Shown here: positions 55,385-64,000 of the stretch, in pieces
Layout: each line of letters begins with the position of its first letter
Position numbering within the stretch: the first letter of the stretch is position 1
Source of the DNA: Rhodanobacter sp. MP7CTX1
GTDB lineage: Bacteria > Pseudomonadota > Gammaproteobacteria > Xanthomonadales > Rhodanobacteraceae
Length of the DNA: 64,000 bases
Reading direction: 5' to 3'
Assembly (NCBI RefSeq): GCF_014205795.1
Contig: NZ_JACHCN010000014.1
Span: 62,001-126,000, forward strand
The notes under the pieces: model-generated
What the model was told of the DNA's origin: nothing
Database searches by the model: none
The model's input: only the letters and a program-made list of their open reading frames with translations
Position numbers and translations under genes: made by a program

Positions 55385-56053
55385 TTAGCGCGGCAGCTCT
55401 GCGCTGATCTGCCGCAATGCCTGCTCGAACGCTTCCGGTGGCTGTCCGCCGGAGATCAGGTGGCGGCCATTGATGATGGTGGCCGGCACCGAGTGGATGC
55501 CACGTTCCATGTACGACCTTTCCTGCGCGCGCACTTCGCCGGCATACGTGTCACTGGAAAGAATCTGCTGCGCGCGTTCGGTATCCAGCCCCACTTCGCC
55601 GGCCAGACGCTGCAGCGTGTCGTGCGCACTCACATCCTCGCCGTCGGTGAAATAGGCGCGTAACAGCGCGTGTTTCAGCGGAATGTGCCGGCCTTCCAGT
55701 TCGGCCCAGTGCAGCAGTCGGTGCGCATCGAATGTGTTGTAGATACGGTTGCGCCGGTCCATGCGGAACTCGAAGCCCAGCGATGCACCGCGAGCGCGGA
55801 TCGCCTCGCGATTAATGGCGAGCTGTTCGGGCGTGCTGCCGTATTTATTGACCAGATGTTCGGTGGAATCCTCGCCCTCCGGTGGCATCTGCGGATTCAG
55901 TTCGAACGGCTGAAAATGGATTTCTGCGGTGACCTCGTCGCCGAGGTTCGCCAGTGCCTGCTCCAGCGCGGTCAAGCCGATCGCACACCATGGGCAGGAG
56001 ACATCGGAGACAAAATCGATCCGGAGTGGGGCGGGTTTGGTTTCGTTGGGCAT
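55385..56053 (-). CDS. DsbA family oxidoreductase, FrnE type
   Basis: A 222-residue protein of the thioredoxin-like FrnE/2-hydroxychromene-2-carboxylate isomerase type. The active-site motif is SDVSCPWCAIG (CPWC) near the start, and there is no signal peptide, so it acts in the cytoplasm. ATIINGRHLISGGQPPEAFEQAL is the usual C-terminal block. It ends 13 bases from the end of the convergent GGDEF-EAL gene. Confidence 0.87.
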   Translation of the reverse strand: MPNETKPAPLRIDFVSDVSCPWCAIGLTALEQALANLGDEVTAEIHFQPFELNPQMPPEGEDSTEHLVNKYGSTPEQLAINREAIRARGASLGFEFRMDRRNRIYNTFDAHRLLHWAELEGRHIPLKHALLRAYFTDGEDVSAHDTLQRLAGEVGLDTERAQQILSSDTYAGEVRAQERSYMERGIHSVPATIINGRHLISGGQPPEAFEQALRQISAELPR

Positions 56054-56171
56054 CGGAGATCCTCGCGGCGACGCGCACAGCGCACGTCACATGTTGGGCT
56101 CCAATATGCGGTCACGAAACGGACAATCAATCGGCAACGCTGCGTCGCTACGCGAGAACGTCCAGCGGGTC

Positions 56172-57818
56172 TCAGCTTCCCGTGATGCTCAAGGCCACGG
56201 CTTCGGCGATCCTGATGCCATCGACCGCGGCCGAGAGAATCCCGCCGGCGTAGCCGGCACCTTCGCCGGCGGGATAAAGGCCGGTGGTGTTGAGGCTTTG
56301 CAGGCTGTCGTCACGCTTGATCCGCACGGGTGAGGAAGTGCGAGTTTCAACGCCGGTGAGTACCGCATCGTGCAGGGCAAAACCCTTGATCTGGCGATCG
56401 AACGCGGGCAGGGCCTCGCGGATGGCAGCGATTGCGTAATCGGGCAGGGCGCTGTCGAGACTGCCGAGGGTTACGCCGGGCTTGAACGAGGGCTGCACGT
56501 CGCCGAATTCCTGCGAGGCGCGCGCCGTGATGAAGTCGCCAACCAGCTGGCCTGGCGCATTGTAGTTTTCGCCACCGAGTACATAGGCATGGCTTTCCAG
56601 CGCGCGTTGCAACGCGATACCGGCCAGTGGACTGCCGCTGTCATCGTAGGTCGCAAAATCGGATGGCTCGATGCCGACCACAATCGCGGCATTCGCGTTG
56701 CGTTCGTTGCGCGAATACTGGCTCATGCCATTCGTCACCACGCGGCCGGGCTCGCTGGTGGCCGCCACCACGGTGCCGCCGGGGCACATGCAGAAGCTGT
56801 AGACCGAGCGTCCGTTGCCGACGTGGCTACCCTTGCAGTGGTGCACCAGCTTGTAGTCGGCGGCGCCAAGCAACGGATGGCCGGCCTGTGGGCCAAAGCG
56901 CGCGCGGTCGATGATCGACTGCGGGTGTTCGATGCGAAAGCCGATCGAGAAGGGCTTGGCCTCCAGATACACGCCACGTGCGTACAGCATCTCGAACGTG
57001 TCGCGTGCACTATGGCCGACTGCCAGCACCACATGATCGGCGCGGATCTGCTCGCCGCTGGCCAGCGTTACGCCGCGCACGTGACGTTGGCCGCCAGCGT
57101 CGGTCTCGACCTGCAAGTCATCGACGCGTTCGCCGAAGCGGATTTCGCCGCCCAGCGATTCGATCGTGGCACGCATGTTCTCCACCATCGTCACCAGCCG
57201 GAACGTGCCGATGTGCGGCTTGCTGACGTAGAGGATTTCATCCGGCGCACCGGCCTTGACGAACTCGGCGAGCACCTTGCGGCCGTGGTGCAGCGGATCG
57301 CGGATCTGGCTGTACAGCTTGCCGTCGGAAAACGTGCCGGCACCGCCCTCGCCGAACTGCACATTGGATTCGGGATGCAGGTTGCGCTTGCGCCACAGGT
57401 CCCAGGTGTCCTTGGTGCGTTCGCGTACTGCCTTGCCGCGATCCAGGATGATCGGACGGAAGCCCATCTGAGCCAGCAGCAATCCCGCGAACAGTCCACA
57501 CGGACCGGTGCCGATAACGATCGGACGCAGCTTCAGCTCAGCTGGCGCGCGGGTGACAAAGTGATAGTTCGTGTCCGGCGTGGACTGGACGTGCACGTCA
57601 TCGGCGAAGCGCCGCAACAACTCGGCCTCGCGCGTCGTTTCAATATCCAGTGCGTAGATCAGCAGGATCGCGCCGCGTTTGCGTGCGTCATAGCTGCGCT
57701 TGGCGATGGTGTAACTGGTCAGCGCCGCCGCCTCGATATCCAGCCGCTCGAGGATCGCCCGGGTCAGCGCATCCTCGGGATGATCCAGCGGCAATTTGAG
57801 GTCGGTCAGTCGCAACAT
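56172..57818 (-). CDS. FAD-dependent dehydrogenase (uncharacterised, COG2509 type)
   Basis: A 548-residue protein. The FAD-binding motif IVIGTGPCGLFAGLLLAQMG is at ~100 after an N-terminal helical region. GEGGAGTFSDGKLYSQI, HIGTFRLVTMVENMRATIESLGG, SYCMCPGG-like VYSFCMCPGGTVV, and the C-terminal SLNTTGLYPAGEGAGYAGGILSAAVDGIRIAEAV are diagnostic of this family of NAD(P)/FAD oxidoreductases. Its substrate is unknown. ATG 57818 (MLRLTDLKLPLDHPEDAL) fits better than the frame start at 57839. Confidence 0.87.
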   Translation of the reverse strand: MLRLTDLKLPLDHPEDALTRAILERLDIEAAALTSYTIAKRSYDARKRGAILLIYALDIETTREAELLRRFADDVHVQSTPDTNYHFVTRAPAELKLRPIVIGTGPCGLFAGLLLAQMGFRPIILDRGKAVRERTKDTWDLWRKRNLHPESNVQFGEGGAGTFSDGKLYSQIRDPLHHGRKVLAEFVKAGAPDEILYVSKPHIGTFRLVTMVENMRATIESLGGEIRFGERVDDLQVETDAGGQRHVRGVTLASGEQIRADHVVLAVGHSARDTFEMLYARGVYLEAKPFSIGFRIEHPQSIIDRARFGPQAGHPLLGAADYKLVHHCKGSHVGNGRSVYSFCMCPGGTVVAATSEPGRVVTNGMSQYSRNERNANAAIVVGIEPSDFATYDDSGSPLAGIALQRALESHAYVLGGENYNAPGQLVGDFITARASQEFGDVQPSFKPGVTLGSLDSALPDYAIAAIREALPAFDRQIKGFALHDAVLTGVETRTSSPVRIKRDDSLQSLNTTGLYPAGEGAGYAGGILSAAVDGIRIAEAVALSITGS

Positions 57819-57898
57819 TTGCCAGAATCCAGAAGACAAGCCAGCGGATTTTCGCAGATATCGCGCTGGCGTGACGGTCTCAGGCAGTTCACGGGTTC

Positions 57899-57961
57899 TG
57901 TGGGAGCGACTTCAGTCGCGATGCTTTGACAGCATATCGAGCCGCCATCGCTCCCCCAGAT
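57899..57961. repeat. Degenerate family B palindrome
   Basis: The left arm ctgtgggagcgacttcagtc to 57922 is intact; the right arm is reduced to a short atcgctcccccag remnant (57946-57959). It fills the divergent gap upstream of the FAD dehydrogenase gene and 3' of the DUF1993 gene. Confidence 0.7.
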
Positions 57962-57971
57962 ACCCTTTCGA

Positions 57972-58478
57972 TCACGCTTGACCGATGAAATCCGTCTTGC
58001 CGATTTCGGTGCCGGCCACGCGCAGAATGTTGTACGCGGTGGTGCAATGGAAGAACACGTTCGGGATGACGAAGCCCAGCAGGTAAGCCTGACCTTCGAA
58101 AGTCACCTCGCCAGTACGCGTTTTCATGACGACCGTGCGGGCCTCGCTGCCGTCGATCTGCTCGGGCTTGAACGTCTTGATGTATTCGATCGCACGGTCG
58201 ATGCGGGAGTAGATCTGCTCCAGCGTGGTTTCGTTGTCCTCGAACGACATCGGCTCGGCACCGGCCAGGCGGGCGGCGCCACGGCAGGCGATGTCGGCCG
58301 CGATCTGCACCTGCTTGACCAGTGGCAGCATGTCGGGGATCAGTCGCGTCTGCAGCAGCACTTCATCGGTGACGTTCTTGGACTTTGCATGTGCCTCGCC
58401 TTTTTTCAGCACGTCGGCAAGGTTGCCGAGGGCGCGGACAAAAACGGGGACGGACGCCTGATACATCGAAAGTGTCAT
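57972..58478 (-). CDS. DUF1993 family protein
   Basis: A 168-residue helical protein. It starts [20 protein letters not shown], then LPLVKQVQIAADIACRGAARLAG, and ends FHCTTAYNILRVAGTEIGKTDFIG, the DUF1993 pattern (DinB-like fold; the FFHxxTAYxxLR helix would carry a possible metal-binding His). No function is known. Its ATG overlaps the MFS gene's stop by 4 bases (ATGA). Confidence 0.87.
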   Translation of the reverse strand: MTLSMYQASVPVFVRALGNLADVLKKGEAHAKSKNVTDEVLLQTRLIPDMLPLVKQVQIAADIACRGAARLAGAEPMSFEDNETTLEQIYSRIDRAIEYIKTFKPEQIDGSEARTVVMKTRTGEVTFEGQAYLLGFVIPNVFFHCTTAYNILRVAGTEIGKTDFIGQA

Positions 58479-59827
58479 GGGGATTGCTCCGGTGGATCTT
58501 GGGGTAGTGAAGCGTGGGGAAGCGGTTCGGACGAAAACTCGTTGAACGGTGTCATGGGGATGACGCCTTCAGTTGCCAATGGCGCAACGACTGGCGTGTG
58601 GCGGATCACACGCATGGCGATCAGCGCGGCGGCAAACAGCAGCAGCGCGGCCAGCACGAAGGCCGCGCCCGGCAGATGCTGTACCGGCGCGTGGTCACTG
58701 ATGAACAGCGCAAACAGGTTCGCAAACAATGCTGGGCCGAAGATGCCGGCGAGGCTGGCCAGACTGGTCAGTGCACCCTGCAGGCGGCCCTGTTCATGCG
58801 GATCGACCTGGTGGGTCATCATCGCCTGTGCGGGCGGCCCGGCCAGTCCCCCCAGACACAGGAACGGGATGCCAAGCAAGAACATCCATGCGACCGAGGC
58901 GAAGCCGAAGCATACGTAACCGACGATGCACAGCAAGAGTCCAGCGAGGATCATGCGCTGCTCGCCCAGCTTCGGCATCAGCCGACGTACCAGCACGGCC
59001 TGCACCAGTCCGCTGCAAAGGCCCACCAGTCCCAGCGTGTAGCCCACGGCCTGTGGCCCCCAGCCGTAGCGGTAATCGGTATAGAGGACGTAGGTCGAGT
59101 TCAGCGAGAACTGCGCCAGGTTGATCAGGAAAAACACCGTCGCCAGCCCGAACACCTGCGGATAGCGCCGCAGCAGTACCACCGCTCCGAACGGGTTCGC
59201 ATGGCGCCAGTCGAAGCGCGCGCTGCGTTTTTCCTTCGGCAGCGATTCCGGCAATACGAAATAGCCATAGCCGAAGTTGATCAGCGACAACCCCGCGGCG
59301 ACCCAGAATGGAAGGCGGATATGCAGATGGCCGAGAAAGCCACCCAGCGCCGGGCCGACGATGAAGCCGATGCCGAACGCTGCACCCAGCGTGCCGAACG
59401 CGGCGGCGCGCTTTTCCTTCGGCGTGATGTCGGCGATGTAGGCGTTTGCGGTGGAAAAACTCGCCGCACACACGCCGGATACCGCGCGGCCGACGAACAG
59501 CAGCCACAGCACCGGCGCCATGGCCATCACGATGAAGTCGATGCCAAGGCCGAAGCTCGAGATCAGGATCACTGTGCGTCGACCGAAGCGATCCGACAGC
59601 GCGCCCTGCACCGGCGAAAACACAAACTGCATCAGCATGAACAGTGCGCCGAATGCGCCTGACCACACCGCGGCCCGCGAGATGCTGCCGCCGATCAATT
59701 GCACGATCAGATGCGGCAACACCGGAATGATGATGCCGAACGCCAGCATGTCCAGCATGACGGTGACAAAGATGAAGTTGAGGGCGGCGCGGTGGCGCGG
59801 AGCGGGGAGGGTTGGCGACTGATCCAT
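58475..59827 (-). CDS. MFS transporter, TetA-like family
   Basis: A 450-residue transporter with ~12 membrane segments. The loop 2-3 motif [14 protein letters not shown] and the TM1 block [23 protein letters not shown] resemble TetA-type drug/H+ antiporters. The C-terminal tail is short and acidic. It is similar to many uncharacterised chromosomal TetA-like efflux proteins, so a tetracycline resistance role is not implied. It precedes and overlaps the DUF1993 gene. Confidence 0.87.
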   Translation of the reverse strand: MDQSPTLPAPRHRAALNFIFVTVMLDMLAFGIIIPVLPHLIVQLIGGSISRAAVWSGAFGALFMLMQFVFSPVQGALSDRFGRRTVILISSFGLGIDFIVMAMAPVLWLLFVGRAVSGVCAASFSTANAYIADITPKEKRAAAFGTLGAAFGIGFIVGPALGGFLGHLHIRLPFWVAAGLSLINFGYGYFVLPESLPKEKRSARFDWRHANPFGAVVLLRRYPQVFGLATVFFLINLAQFSLNSTYVLYTDYRYGWGPQAVGYTLGLVGLCSGLVQAVLVRRLMPKLGEQRMILAGLLLCIVGYVCFGFASVAWMFLLGIPFLCLGGLAGPPAQAMMTHQVDPHEQGRLQGALTSLASLAGIFGPALFANLFALFISDHAPVQHLPGAAFVLAALLLFAAALIAMRVIRHTPVVAPLATEGVIPMTPFNEFSSEPLPHASLPQDPPEQSP

Positions 59828-59901
59828 GGGGCGTGGCGAAGCGATGGGATACGCACGATAGCCGAATGGCGCTGACGCTACACGTGCGCAGGCCGCGGTA
59901 A

Positions 59902-59948
59902 AGCCAGTCTCTGGTCTCCGCGGGCTACTCGGAGACTAGAGACAGGCT
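59902..59948 (-). terminator. Hairpin after the alpha/beta hydrolase gene
   Basis: Arms 59902-59919 (agccagtctctggtctcc) and 59931-59948 are inverted over 18 bases with 2 mismatches and an 11-base loop. It lies just after the hydrolase stop on the minus strand and is followed by only three T. Confidence 0.5.
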
Positions 59949-59949
59949 C

Positions 59950-60795
59950 TTACGTTGCCGCGTCGATCCAGGCGGCGACAGCGGTAGGGTCCTCAAGGTG
60001 CAGGTGGTGGCCGCCGTCGAGGTGCGTCACGGCGAGCTGCCGTACGCACGCGGCACGTGCCTGCATCGGTGCGCTGGGCAGATACGAAGTGGCCGGTTGC
60101 GCCAGCAACAAGGCGCTGGGCGCATCGATACCGCGCAACAGGGCATGGATCTGGGAATCGGCCAGACGCACGGGGCTGGGATGGGTCAGCCGCGGGTCGC
60201 TGCGCCAGCGCCAGCCGCCTTTGGTTTCGATCAGGCCGCGTTCGACGATCGGCCGCGCCAGTTCGGCAGGCAGGCCGCTGACCATGCTGCGCGCGCTGGC
60301 GGCCTGCTCGATGCTGCGAAATACCCGCAGCGGTTTGCCATTGGCGCCACGGGGCGCGTACGCGTCACGGAAGCGCTGCAAGGTATGTGAACCATCGTCG
60401 CCGAGCGGGCCGAGCCCTTCGATCATCAGCAGTCTCTCGATCCGCCCGGGCGTGGCAGCGGCGACCAGTGCGGCGATACCAGCGCCCAGCGAATGGCCGA
60501 GCAGGGCATAGCGCTCCAACTGCAAGGCATCGACGGCGTCGAGCACGGCCTGCACGTAGTCGAGGTAGCGGTAACTGACGCCAGCAGCCAGGTGATCGGA
60601 GTAACCATGGCCAGGCAGTTCCAGCGCGATCACCCGGAACCGTGCGGCCAGCAAGGGTGCCAGCCGCGCGAAGCTGCCCGCATTGTCCAGCCAGCCATGC
60701 AAGGCCAGCAGTGGCGGGGCCGCGTCATCGCCCCACCGCTGCGCGCGCAGCGTGAGATGTGGCAGCGCGATGCTCAGCTCGGTCGGGGAGGTCAT
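59950..60795 (-). CDS. Alpha/beta hydrolase
   Basis: A 281-residue cytoplasmic hydrolase. The oxyanion HGW (LLALHGWLDNAGSFARLAPLL), nucleophile elbow LLGHSLGAGIAALVAA and a C-terminal catalytic His in DGGHHLHLEDP are present, giving a normal Ser-His-Asp fold. Its start ATG overlaps the hemH stop (ATGA, 60792-60795). No specific substrate is indicated. Confidence 0.9.
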   Translation of the reverse strand: MTSPTELSIALPHLTLRAQRWGDDAAPPLLALHGWLDNAGSFARLAPLLAARFRVIALELPGHGYSDHLAAGVSYRYLDYVQAVLDAVDALQLERYALLGHSLGAGIAALVAAATPGRIERLLMIEGLGPLGDDGSHTLQRFRDAYAPRGANGKPLRVFRSIEQAASARSMVSGLPAELARPIVERGLIETKGGWRWRSDPRLTHPSPVRLADSQIHALLRGIDAPSALLLAQPATSYLPSAPMQARAACVRQLAVTHLDGGHHLHLEDPTAVAAWIDAAT

Positions 60796-61874
60796 GTGGC
60801 CTGCGGCTGTTGAAAGCCGGTGGCGAATTCCGGCCAGCCCTGGGTATGCCGCAAGATCAGTGAAGCGAGGCTGCCGACTTGTTCGGCACTGTCGTTGAGT
60901 GCTGGGATGTAGCGCAGCGTCTGGCCGCCGGCGGCGATGAAGAAGTCGCGGTTCTGCATGGCGATTTCCTCCAGCGTCTCAAGGCAATCCACCGCGAAAC
61001 CGGGGCAGGCCACGTCGAGTCTTTTCACACCGTCGGCGGCGAGCTGGCGCACGCTGGCGTCGGTGTACGGCTGCAGCCAGCGTTCCCGTCCAACACGAGA
61101 CTGGAAGCTGACGACCAAGCGATCTTCGCTCAGCCCGAGCCGTTCGCGCAGCAATCGCGCGGTGGCATGGCACTGCTGGAAATACGGATCGCCGGCATCC
61201 GCGTAGCGCTCGGGAATGCCGTGGAACGAGAGCAACAGTTTGTCGCCGCGGCCGTTTGTCTGCCACCAGCGTTCGATGCTTTGCGCCAGCGCCTCGATGT
61301 GGCCGGAGTCGTCGTGGTAATCGTTGATGAGGCGCAGCTCCGGTGGCCAGCGCAGGGTCTTGATCGTGTCGGCGACCGCGTCGAGCACCGAGCCGGTGGA
61401 GGTGGCCGAATACTGCGGATACAACGGCAGCACCAGCAAGCGGCGCACGCCCTCGCGCTGCATCCGTTCGATCGTATGCGCCACCGACGGCTCGCCGTAG
61501 CGCATCGCCAGTGCGACGCGGATCGGGCTGCCCGGCCGCTGTCGCAGCAATTCGGCTTGCAGGCCCGTGGCCAGCGCTTCGCTGCCGAAACGTAGTGGGG
61601 AACCCTCACTCGTCCAGATCTGCGCGTAAGCATGCGCCGAGCGCGCCGGCCGCGTGCGCAGGATCACGCCGTGCAGGATCAACCACCACAACCAGCGCGG
61701 GTATTCGATCACCCGCGGATCGCCGAGAAATTCGGCCAGATACGGGCGCACCGCCTTCGCCGTGGGAGCGGTCGGCGTACCCAGATTCACCAGCAGTACG
61801 CCAGCCTGAACGGGCTGAACGGGTGGTCCGTGGGAATCGCCGGCAAGGCCGGTATAGTTGTTATAGCGTGGCAT
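60792..61874 (-). CDS. hemH: Ferrochelatase
   Basis: A 360-residue enzyme inserting Fe2+ into protoporphyrin IX, the last step of haem synthesis. VLLVNLGTPTAP, MRYGEPSV, PLYPQYSATSTGSVLD, the metal-site His in LLSFHGIPERYADAGDPY, SFQSRVGRERWLQPYTD, and CPGFAVDCLETLEEIA are all present. The start at 61874 (MPRYNNYTGLAGDSHGPP) is chosen; 61913 is a longer option. Divergent from the SYLF gene. The alpha/beta hydrolase gene follows with a 4-base overlap. Confidence 0.97.
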   Translation of the reverse strand: MPRYNNYTGLAGDSHGPPVQPVQAGVLLVNLGTPTAPTAKAVRPYLAEFLGDPRVIEYPRWLWWLILHGVILRTRPARSAHAYAQIWTSEGSPLRFGSEALATGLQAELLRQRPGSPIRVALAMRYGEPSVAHTIERMQREGVRRLLVLPLYPQYSATSTGSVLDAVADTIKTLRWPPELRLINDYHDDSGHIEALAQSIERWWQTNGRGDKLLLSFHGIPERYADAGDPYFQQCHATARLLRERLGLSEDRLVVSFQSRVGRERWLQPYTDASVRQLAADGVKRLDVACPGFAVDCLETLEEIAMQNRDFFIAAGGQTLRYIPALNDSAEQVGSLASLILRHTQGWPEFATGFQQPQAT

Positions 61875-61978
61875 CGTGGCAGTTGTGGCTGGACCAGCTG
61901 TGGAGTCTGCCACAAGCCTTGTGCGCTTCGGCGCGCTGCCTTTGTCTTCCGACTTCGCCCTATTCCCTGGAGCTGTCC

Positions 61979-62668
61979 ATGTTCAAGACACCATTGCACC
62001 GCCTGTTGCTGATCGGTATGGCCCTGCTGTTGCCGACGCTGGCCGTGCACGCCGAAGATCCGCCGCTGGTGCGCGCCACCAACGCCGTGCGGGTGCTCAA
62101 GGACATCATGGACGCGCCCGACAAGGCGATCCCGCAGGATTTGCTGAAGGAGGCGCGCGCGATCGCGGTGATCCCGGACATGCTGAAGGTCGGTTTCATC
62201 TTCGGTGGCCGTCGTGGCGAGGGCCTGATCTCGGTCAAGGGCCCGGACGGAACCTGGTCCAATCCCAGCTTCATCAGCATGACCGGCGGTAGCGTGGGCT
62301 TTCAGGCCGGCGTGTCGTCGACCGACGTGATCCTGGTATTTCGCACCCAGCGTGGCGTGGATTCGATCGTGCGCGGCAAATTCACCTTGGGCGCCGATGC
62401 TTCGGCGGCGGCCGGCCCGGTCGGGCGTACCACCAGCGCATCAACCGATGAACAGATGAAAGCCGAGATCTACTCCTATTCACGTGCCCGCGGCCTGTTT
62501 GCCGGTGTGGCGATCGATGGCGCGGCACTGCGCATCGACTACGACGCGAATGAGGCCATTTATGGCGCAGGCGTCACCCCGCGTCGGATCTTCGAAGGCG
62601 GCGTTGGCAATGTGCCGGGGCCGGTGGTCGATTTCCGGGATCGGCTTGAGGAGTACACTTCGCAGTAA
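61979..62668 (+). CDS. SYLF/Ysc84 domain protein with signal peptide
   Basis: A 229-residue secreted protein: signal peptide LLLIGMALLLPTLAVHA, then a SYLF domain (lipid-binding). Typical blocks are EARAIAVIPDMLKVGFIFGGRRGEG, VSSTDVILVFRTQRGVDSI and EIYSYSRARGLFAGVAIDGAAL. GGAG lies 7 bases before ATG 61979. It is divergent from hemH and 66 bases before tatA; cell role unknown. Confidence 0.9.
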   Translation: MFKTPLHRLLLIGMALLLPTLAVHAEDPPLVRATNAVRVLKDIMDAPDKAIPQDLLKEARAIAVIPDMLKVGFIFGGRRGEGLISVKGPDGTWSNPSFISMTGGSVGFQAGVSSTDVILVFRTQRGVDSIVRGKFTLGADASAAAGPVGRTTSASTDEQMKAEIYSYSRARGLFAGVAIDGAALRIDYDANEAIYGAGVTPRRIFEGGVGNVPGPVVDFRDRLEEYTSQ

Positions 62669-62734
62669 TTGTCGGGAAGTGTCGGCGCGATCCGCGCCAG
62701 GGCAGCTTGGCTGGAATTTGCCTCGAGGTTGATT

Positions 62735-62998
62735 ATGGGTTTTGACAGTATTTGGCATTGGCTCATCCTGCTGGTGGTCGTGCTGCTGATCTTCGGCACC
62801 AAGAAGATCCGCAACCTCGGGCCGGACCTTGGCGCCGCTATTCGCGACTTCAAGAAAGGTCTCAGCGGTGAGGACGAGGCGAAGCAGAAAGAAGCCGAAG
62901 CCCAGCGCAAGGCGGCGGAGCATTTGCGCGCCGACCCGCCGCCGGCAGACAGTGCCAGCACCACGCAGAGTCAGCGCGACTCCAGCGAAACCAAGTAA
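62735..62998 (+). CDS. tatA: Sec-independent translocase subunit TatA
   Basis: An 87-residue protein: a short N-terminal membrane helix ([15 protein letters not shown]), the [22 protein letters not shown] amphipathic helix, then an acidic, disordered tail. GAGG sits 6 bases before ATG 62735. The frame runs upstream to 62669, without homology. First of tatABC; these proteins move folded, twin-arginine substrates across the inner membrane. Confidence 0.96.
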   Translation: MGFDSIWHWLILLVVVLLIFGTKKIRNLGPDLGAAIRDFKKGLSGEDEAKQKEAEAQRKAAEHLRADPPPADSASTTQSQRDSSETK

Positions 62999-63022
62999 GC
63001 GCGCGATGGGCGGAGCGCGGCA

Positions 63023-63448
63023 ATGATCGAGATCAGTCTCGGCAAAATGGTGTTGCTCGCCCTGATCGCGTTGATCGTGCTGGGCCCCGAAAAATTGCCT
63101 GGCGCCGCGCGTACCGCCGGCGCCCTGATGCGACGTGTTCGCAGCGGCTGGGATAACGTTCGCGCCGAGGTCGAGCGCGAGTTGGAGATCGAGGAAATCA
63201 AACGCACTGCGCGTGAGGCTGCTGCCCGCGCGGAAGCCGCGCAGACCGAGATCAAGGACGGCTTGAACCAGGTGCGCGAACCGCTTGCCGCTGTCGCCCA
63301 GATGGTCAGCCTGAAGCCGTCGACGGAAGCGAGCGCCACTATCGTTCCCCATGAGGAGCCGCCGGCGAACGTGCAGTCGGAGCTGCCGCTCGACGCGCCT
63401 TCCGCGATGCCCATGTCCACCGGGGAATCTCCGCATGGCAACACCTGA
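63023..63448 (+). CDS. tatB: Sec-independent translocase subunit TatB
   Basis: A 141-residue protein with the TatB start MIEISLGKMVLLALIALIVLGPEKLPGAART: one membrane helix followed by a long amphipathic helical region (EVERELEIEEIKRTAREAAARAEAAQTEIKD) and a Pro/Ser tail. It lies 24 bases after tatA and overlaps the tatC start by 14 bases. Confidence 0.95.
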   Translation: MIEISLGKMVLLALIALIVLGPEKLPGAARTAGALMRRVRSGWDNVRAEVERELEIEEIKRTAREAAARAEAAQTEIKDGLNQVREPLAAVAQMVSLKPSTEASATIVPHEEPPANVQSELPLDAPSAMPMSTGESPHGNT

Positions 63449-64000
63449 ACTGAACGCGCCTGATTCGGGCGTGCCCGAGCCGGAGGGTTTGCAGCAGGGG
63501 CTGTTTTCTCATTTGCTTGAGCTGCGCTCGCGTCTGCTCAAGGCCGTGGCAACCGTGTTGCTGGTGCTGATCGCGCTGGTGCCGTTTGCGAACCGGCTAT
63601 ACAGCGAGCTGGCCGCGCCGCTGGTCGCGCGACTGCCGCAAGGTGCGCACCTGATTGCCACCGAAGTCACCAGTCCCTTCATCACCCCGTTGAAACTGGC
63701 CTTCTATACGGCTCTTTTCATCAGCATGCCGATCATCCTGTACCAGCTGTGGGCGTTCGTCAGCCCGGGCCTGTACAAACACGAGAAGCGCCTCGCCCGA
63801 CCCTTGCTGGTTGCGGCGCTGGGATTGTTCTATCTCGGCGGCGCGTTCGCTTATTTCCTGGTGCTTCCGGCGGCGTTTCGCTTCCTCACCGCGGTGACCC
63901 CGCAAGGTGTGGAGATGATGACCGACATCACGCACTACCTCGATTTCGTGATGCTGATGTTCTTCGCGTTCGGGTTGTGCTTCGAGGTGCCGGTGGCGGT
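63435..64000 (+). CDS. tatC: Sec-independent translocase subunit TatC (cut by window edge)
   Basis: The first ~188 residues of the polytopic receptor for twin-arginine signal peptides. It starts ATG GCA ACA CCT inside tatB. HLLELRSRLLKAVATVLLVLIALVPF is the conserved first membrane helix with its leading cytoplasmic region. PFITPLKLAFYTALFISMPIILYQLWAFVSPGLYKHEKRLA continues, then GLFYLGGAFAYFLVLPAAFRFL. The gene runs off the right edge. Confidence 0.95.
   Translation, partial: MATPELNAPDSGVPEPEGLQQGLFSHLLELRSRLLKAVATVLLVLIALVPFANRLYSELAAPLVARLPQGAHLIATEVTSPFITPLKLAFYTALFISMPIILYQLWAFVSPGLYKHEKRLARPLLVAALGLFYLGGAFAYFLVLPAAFRFLTAVTPQGVEMMTDITHYLDFVMLMFFAFGLCFEVPVA

Noticed and set aside
56370..57929. 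519-codon plus-strand frame opposite the FAD dehydrogenase gene
   Set aside because: Antisense shadow; low-complexity product and no family match visible.
58475..59827. Tetracycline resistance gene
   Set aside because: The protein is a TetA-like MFS member but belongs to a broad chromosomal group; nothing in the sequence shows drug specificity or mobile context.

Overview
This 64 kb window is ordinary chromosomal DNA of a GC-rich gammaproteobacterium. Everything points to the Xanthomonadales, most likely the Rhodanobacteraceae (Dyella, Rhodanobacter or Frateuria type). Reasons: a thymidine kinase without zinc-ribbon cysteines, the trxA-rho pair divergent from rhlB, a plant-type glutamate-cysteine ligase, ftsE-ftsX close to rpoH, envC next to a C-terminal processing protease, tatABC, and several families of interspersed palindromic repeats at gene ends. 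I see no prophage, insertion sequence, CRISPR array, rRNA or tRNA. The genus is an inference; no 16S rRNA gene is present.

Layout. 1-8.3 kb: end of an AI-2E-type membrane protein, a TPR-sulfotransferase, Rep helicase, a flavoprotein with halogenase signatures, thymidine kinase, an unknown protein and MutM. 8.3-11.7 kb: a four-gene ABC export cassette (ATPase, permease, GldG-like, DUF4340-like). 11.9-15.7 kb: fatty acid desaturase, ribosomal proteins L28 and L33, SecB, GpsA. 15.8-20.6 kb: a SNF2-type helicase, then a 0.7 kb array of palindromes that also carries a copy of the helicase gene's 3' end, then glucokinase. 20.7-25.8 kb: a sedolisin-type protease, HemB, a tautomerase and GshA. 26-31 kb: rho and trxA, divergent from rhlB. 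31-35.4 kb: ftsE, ftsX, a double-receiver protein, ung and rpoH. 35.5-38.3 kb: S41 protease and EnvC. 38.6-44.5 kb: gltBD. 44.8-52.2 kb: NRDE protein, LigB, YchJ-like protein, DUF938 methyltransferase-like protein, small membrane protein, NnrU-like protein, HutD-like protein and DinG. 52.4-58.5 kb: GAF-GGDEF-EAL protein, FrnE-like DsbA protein, FAD dehydrogenase and DUF1993 protein. 58.5-64 kb: MFS transporter, alpha/beta hydrolase, HemH, SYLF protein and tatA-tatB-tatC (cut by the window edge).

How genes fit together. FtsEX is the septal ABC complex that activates EnvC-type amidase activators, and both are here. HemB and HemH are an early and the last step of haem synthesis. GltB and GltD form glutamate synthase. 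Rep, MutM, Ung, LigB and DinG are a scattered set of DNA maintenance genes. Many gene pairs overlap by 4 bases (ATGA or GTGA), suggesting translational coupling.

The most interesting items are: a transcription terminator Rho with an 80-residue tract that is 60% Gln/Asn, built partly from an 18-bp minisatellite; RhlB next door with a long disordered basic tail; a perfect CIRCE (HrcA operator) in front of rpoH; the helicase 3'-end duplication inside a palindrome array; a stand-alone flavoprotein with both published halogenase signatures; and a double-receiver protein whose first receiver has lost its phosphoacceptor. I found no clear undescribed multi-gene system.
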